NCBI RefSeq assembly: GCF_019357415.1
Contig: NZ_CP048410.1
Coordinates: 2,079,001 to 2,143,000 of the forward strand
Source of the DNA: Gramella sp. MT6
Lineage (GTDB): Bacteria; Bacteroidota; Bacteroidia; Flavobacteriales; Flavobacteriaceae
DNA: 64,000 nt
Direction of reading: 5' to 3'
Shown: positions 60,733 to 64,000 of the stretch, one piece after another
How positions within the stretch are numbered: position 1 is the first letter of the stretch
Layout of the letters: each line of letters begins with the position of its first letter
The notes under the pieces: model-generated
Told to the model about the DNA's origin: nothing
Seen by the model: only the letters and a program-made list of their open reading frames with translations
Database searches by the model: none
Position numbers and translations under genes: made by a program

Positions 60733-60886
60733 CGATGTTTATAGAAAAAATGATTTAAGGAAATTAAATATATTAAAATATAATGCACTGCCGGTCTGCA
60801 TTAGCAAATGTTTAAAAAACGGCAGGCTTCAGGTTTCCTTTTTTAAGCATTTTAGTTACCTTTCAGCTTTTAAAAACGGAGAAAAT

Positions 60887-63208
60887 TTGGAAGCTTATTT
60901 AGCTGGATTAAATGACGCACAGAGGGCTCCGGTGCTGCAGAAAGACGGGCCCATGATCGTAATTGCCGGAGCGGGTTCCGGTAAAACCAGGGTACTTACT
61001 TTTAGGATCGCCTACCTTATGAATCAAGGTGTGGATGCTTTTAACATACTTGCACTTACTTTTACCAATAAAGCAGCAAGGGAAATGAAGCATCGTATTT
61101 CCCAGATCGTGGGAAGTAGTGAGGCAAAGAACCTTTGGATGGGAACTTTCCATTCGGTTTTTGCCAAGATCCTGAGGTTCGAGGCAGATAAGCTTGGTTA
61201 TCCTTCCAATTTTACGATTTATGATACGCAAGATTCACATTCAGTGATCAGGGCGATCATAAAGGATATGAGGCTGGATAAGGACGTTTATAAATATAAG
61301 CAAGTCTATAACCGAATATCATCTTACAAGAACAGCCTGATTACGGTGAAAGCCTATTTTCAGAACGGGGAACTTCAGGAAGCAGATGCCATGTCCAAGA
61401 AGCCGCGTTTAGGTGAGATCTATAAAGAATATGTAGATCGTTGTTTTAAGGCTGGCGCGATGGATTTTGATGATTTACTGCTGAAGACGAATGAACTTTT
61501 AAACCGTTTTCCGGAAGTACTTCATAAATATCAAAGCAGGTTCAAATACATTCTGGTGGATGAGTACCAGGATACGAACCATTCGCAATATCTTATTGTT
61601 CGTGCGCTTTCAGATAAATTTCAGAATATATGTGTGGTGGGGGATGATGCTCAAAGTATCTATGCCTTCCGGGGAGCAAATATCAATAACATTCTGAATT
61701 TCCAGAAAGATTACGATAATGTGCAAATGTACAGGCTGGAGCAAAATTATCGTTCTACCAAGAATATTGTAAGCGCGGCAAACTCTATTATTGATAAGAA
61801 CCAGACGAAACTTGATAAGGTTGTATGGACCGCAAATGATGATGGGCCTAAGATCGTGGTGAACCGTTTGTTGACCGATGGTGAAGAAGGAAGGTATGTG
61901 GCAAGTTCTATTTTTGAGAACAAAATGCAAAACCAATTAAACAACGGTGATTTCGCGATCCTTTACAGAACCAATGCCCAGAGTAGGGCGATGGAGGATG
62001 CTCTTCGGAAAAAGGACATTCCATATAGAATTTATGGCGGACTTTCTTTCTACCAGAGAAAGGAGATCAAGGATGTACTTTCCTATTTACGCTTAATTCT
62101 GAATCCAAAAGATGAGGAGGCCTTAAAGAGGGTAATTAATTATCCTTCTCGAGGTATCGGGATGACCACCATGGACAGGCTGGCGATCGCGGCCAAAGAA
62201 CATAACAGGTCCATTTTTGAAGTTATTGAGAATATCAAAAATCTTAACCTGAATATCAACCGCGGAACTCAGACCAAACTTGAGAATTTTGTGAACATGA
62301 TCAAGAGTTTCGCCATCATGAACGAAACAAGTGATGCTTTCCAGGTGGCAGAAACCGTGACCAAAAAGACGGGTTTGGTTCAGGAACTTAAGAAAGATGG
62401 TACGCCAGAAGGTATTGCCAGAATTGAAAATATTGAGGAATTGCTGAACGGTATTCGCGATTTCGTAGAAGGGCAACGAGAACTTGCCGATACTACCGGT
62501 TCGCTTTCCGAATTTCTTGAAGATGTAGCTTTGGCAACAGATCTGGATAATGATACCGGAGATGATGACCGGGTGGCATTGATGACCATTCACCTGGCAA
62601 AAGGGCTTGAATTCCCTTATGTTTATATAGTAGGGATGGAGGAAGATCTTTTCCCATCTGCTATGAGTATGAATACCCGTAGTGAACTGGAAGAGGAGAG
62701 AAGGTTGTTTTATGTGGCCTTAACACGTGCCGAAAAACAGGCGTATTTGACTTATACTTTATCTCGTTACAGGTGGGGAAAACTGGTAGATGCCGAGCCT
62801 AGTAGGTTCATCGAGGAGATAGATGATCAATACTTGGAATTAATGGTGCCTCAAGATGACTATAAATACAAGCCTTTGATAAATACCGACATTTTCGGGG
62901 ATGAGGTTGATAAGAGTAAATTAAGGCAGACCAAACCAAAAAGTGGAACTCCGCCGCCGGCTCATAAGCCATCTCAGGAGCAATTGCGCAAACTGCGCAA
63001 GCTGAAACCAGCTTCGCCCGAACCTGAAAAGGCCAGAAATACCATTGAGCTTTCTGAAGGAAATGAAGTGGAACATTTGAGATTTGGTAAAGGTAAAGTG
63101 CTTAAGATCGAAGGAGTTGGCCAGGATAAAAAGGCAGAGATCGATTTTCAGCAAGGAGGAATAAAGAAGCTTCTACTTCGATTTGCCAAGTTGAAAGTCC
63201 TATCTTAA
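60887..63208 (+). CDS. uvrD: UvrD/PcrA-type DNA helicase
   Basis: A 773-residue SF1A helicase of nucleotide-excision repair and replication-fork clearing. It begins with TTG (60887): the Q-motif text MEAYLAGLNDAQRAPVLQ needs it, and no in-frame ATG precedes. GAGSGKTRVLTFRIAYL is Walker A, VDEYQDTNHSQYLIV is Walker B, and FRGANINNILNFQKDY, LEQNYRST and VALMTIHLAKGLEF are motifs III-V. A C-terminal Tudor-like tail (HLRFGKGKVLKIEGVGQDKKAEIDFQQGG, about 730-760) is typical of PcrA. Confidence 0.96.
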   Translation: MEAYLAGLNDAQRAPVLQKDGPMIVIAGAGSGKTRVLTFRIAYLMNQGVDAFNILALTFTNKAAREMKHRISQIVGSSEAKNLWMGTFHSVFAKILRFEADKLGYPSNFTIYDTQDSHSVIRAIIKDMRLDKDVYKYKQVYNRISSYKNSLITVKAYFQNGELQEADAMSKKPRLGEIYKEYVDRCFKAGAMDFDDLLLKTNELLNRFPEVLHKYQSRFKYILVDEYQDTNHSQYLIVRALSDKFQNICVVGDDAQSIYAFRGANINNILNFQKDYDNVQMYRLEQNYRSTKNIVSAANSIIDKNQTKLDKVVWTANDDGPKIVVNRLLTDGEEGRYVASSIFENKMQNQLNNGDFAILYRTNAQSRAMEDALRKKDIPYRIYGGLSFYQRKEIKDVLSYLRLILNPKDEEALKRVINYPSRGIGMTTMDRLAIAAKEHNRSIFEVIENIKNLNLNINRGTQTKLENFVNMIKSFAIMNETSDAFQVAETVTKKTGLVQELKKDGTPEGIARIENIEELLNGIRDFVEGQRELADTTGSLSEFLEDVALATDLDNDTGDDDRVALMTIHLAKGLEFPYVYIVGMEEDLFPSAMSMNTRSELEEERRLFYVALTRAEKQAYLTYTLSRYRWGKLVDAEPSRFIEEIDDQYLELMVPQDDYKYKPLINTDIFGDEVDKSKLRQTKPKSGTPPPAHKPSQEQLRKLRKLKPASPEPEKARNTIELSEGNEVEHLRFGKGKVLKIEGVGQDKKAEIDFQQGGIKKLLLRFAKLKVLS

Positions 63209-63517
63209 AAGAATTTGCATTTAAAACGTATAAAATACATATATTAGCACAGAGAATTAGATGCTCCCTACAATCATCTGATTTTTAAGAATCAAACAAA
63301 AAAACTTTTTGGAGAGACCTTTTAGGTCTCTTTTTTTATATCCTGAAATTTGAATCCAGGAAATAACCTGATTTAATCTGCTTTTTCTATCCCTGCTTTC
63401 ACTTGAATATTTAATAAGGTTAGGTTCATTTTGTTAAAAATGATGTAAAAAACGTTTCAGCTGCCTCACTTAGGGAAGGAGATCGACGAATATTCTTTAA
63501 ATTGAAAAGAAAAAATT
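63209..63517. other. 309-bp gap: terminator and possible small RNA
   Basis: A terminator lies at 63311-63337. Upstream of it, ACATATATTAGC (about 63238-63249) resembles a -7 element, so a short RNA ending in this terminator is possible. The rest is AT-rich with no ORF. The DUF2945 gene follows. Confidence 0.5.
63311..63337 (+). terminator. terminator downstream of uvrD
   Basis: AGAGACC (63313-63319) / GGTCTCT (63325-63331) around TTTTA, followed by a T-run. Confidence 0.85.
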
Positions 63518-63730
63518 ATGATAAGAGAAGGAAGCGAAGTAAAATGGAAATGGGGTAACGGGACCGCCACGGGGAAAGTGATTTCTACATATACTGAAGA
63601 AGTTACTAAGGAAATCGATGGCAGTAAGATTACTCGAAAAGGGAAGGAAGGAGAAAAAGCTTTGTATATTGAACAGGAAGATGGTAGTAAAGTGCTGAAA
63701 TTAGAAAGTGAAGTTGAAAAAGCAGATTAA
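63518..63730 (+). CDS. DUF2945 (Tudor-like) small protein
   Basis: A 70-residue protein with the DUF2945 core: REGSEVKWKWGNGTATGKVISTYTEEVTKEIDGSKITRKGKEGEKALYIEQEDGSKVLKLESEV. The GSEVKWKWGNGTATGKV start is the family mark (also called hypervirulence-associated TUDOR domain, from a plant-pathogen context). It is a small beta barrel; function in this organism is unknown. Its ATG has an A-rich leader. Confidence 0.9.
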   Translation: MIREGSEVKWKWGNGTATGKVISTYTEEVTKEIDGSKITRKGKEGEKALYIEQEDGSKVLKLESEVEKAD

Positions 63731-63792
63731 AAACAAGTTCTGTAACCAACTTCAAAATTTATAATTATTAATAGGTTTTAAAGAAAAAAATT

Positions 63793-64000
63793 ATGGCTGA
63801 ATTACTAAGAATTTATGACGAGAACCCGGCTCCAAAACATATTAATAAAGTAGTTGAAACCCTTAGAAAGGGCGGACTTATAATTTACCCTACAGATACT
63901 ATTTACGGTTTAGGCTGTGACATTACCAATGTATCTGCACTGGAAAAGATCGCGCAGATCAAAAATGTAAAGCTTGAGAAAGCTAATTTTTCTTTTATAT
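63793..64000 (+). CDS. threonylcarbamoyl-AMP synthase (Sua5/YrdC), N-terminus, partial
   Basis: The frame runs from ATG 63793 off the window: MAELLRIYDENPAPKHINKVVETLRKGGLIIYPTDTIYGLGCDITN. The KGGLIIYPTDTIYGLGCD motif is the hallmark of the YrdC domain, which makes threonylcarbamoyl-AMP for the t6A37 modification of ANN-reading tRNAs, including the tRNA-Thr in this window. The C-terminal part lies outside, so Sua5 (with extra domain) and YrdC (short) cannot be told apart. Confidence 0.9.
   Translation, partial: MAELLRIYDENPAPKHINKVVETLRKGGLIIYPTDTIYGLGCDITNVSALEKIAQIKNVKLEKANFSFI

Noticed and set aside
60787..60826. CTGCCG/CGGCAG repeat upstream of uvrD as an SOS box
   Set aside because: Only six bases in each arm, with a long spacer; it does not resemble a LexA site.

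Overview
The window is a contiguous piece of a low-GC chromosome from a member of the Bacteroidota, most likely a marine Flavobacteriaceae and plausibly close to Gramella/Christiangramia (genus is an inference from overall protein character). Supporting signs: TANNTTTG-type promoters with an upstream TTG; A-rich leaders without Shine-Dalgarno sequences on nearly every gene, but a strong SD on rpsU; DUF3467, DUF4369, DUF4136 and TPR lipoproteins typical of the phylum; and a type-1 IDI and malate:quinone oxidoreductase. There is no rRNA operon, CRISPR array, insertion sequence or prophage. Gene density is high and almost all of it is chromosomal core.

Layout. 1-1250: the 3' end of an acyl-CoA dehydrogenase gene, followed by a second diverged copy of its last 16 codons, and a secreted MBL-fold hydrolase. 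1290-5200: rpsU, xerC, hpf, then tRNA-Thr(UGU), tRNA-Tyr, tRNA-Gly, tRNA-Thr(GGU), tuf, tRNA-Trp. 5200-16530: secE-nusG-rplKAJL-rpoBC, with strong hairpins between rplL/rpoB and rpoB/rpoC. 16.5-24.4 kb: DinB-like protein, DUF3467, an AGCS alanine symporter, prfC, an OmpA-fusion protein, an idi-PTPS-bcp operon, a small conserved protein and a second identical tRNA-Thr. 24.4-31.5 kb, minus strand: mqo, a DUF4369 lipoprotein, a DUF819 membrane protein, and a five-gene operon of SPFH protein, PH-like protein, alpha/beta hydrolase, ribbon-helix-helix regulator and HAD phosphatase. 31.5-36.5 kb: S1/P1 nuclease, AlkB, DoxX-like protein, a TPR hybrid histidine kinase and a lipoprotein. 36.6-44.9 kb: htpG, TetR with an ABC1/UbiB kinase, a KAS III paralogue, small membrane proteins, a fasciclin protein and a DUF4136 lipoprotein. 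44.9-50.5 kb, minus: pheT, a tandem pair of TPR/lipocalin-like secreted proteins, and a Cys-containing lipoprotein. 50.6-64 kb: recG, an M1 peptidase with two patatins, a DsrE/M20/GltB-like/membrane-protein operon, uvrD, a DUF2945 protein and the start of a Sua5/YrdC gene.

How the parts work together. The first 16 kb is the translation/transcription super-cluster: tRNAs, EF-Tu, SecE, NusG, L11/L1/L10/L12 and both large RNA polymerase subunits, preceded by bS21 and the hibernation factor. The tRNA-tuf order is the same as thrU-tyrU-glyT-thrT-tufB of E. coli. The accessory parts are mostly envelope-directed: secreted hydrolases, lipoproteins, phospholipase-like patatins and a sensor kinase.

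I did not find a clear-cut new defence or mobile system. The most interesting items are the SPFH/RHH operon with a repeated operator-like sequence upstream; the duplicated dehydrogenase tail with an imperfect palindrome; the rpsU Shine-Dalgarno and the terminator abutting xerC; the OmpA protein with a GATase-like Cys/His layout; a eukaryote-like PTPS; the tandem patatins coupled to an M1 peptidase; and the tandem TPR/lipocalin-like pair.
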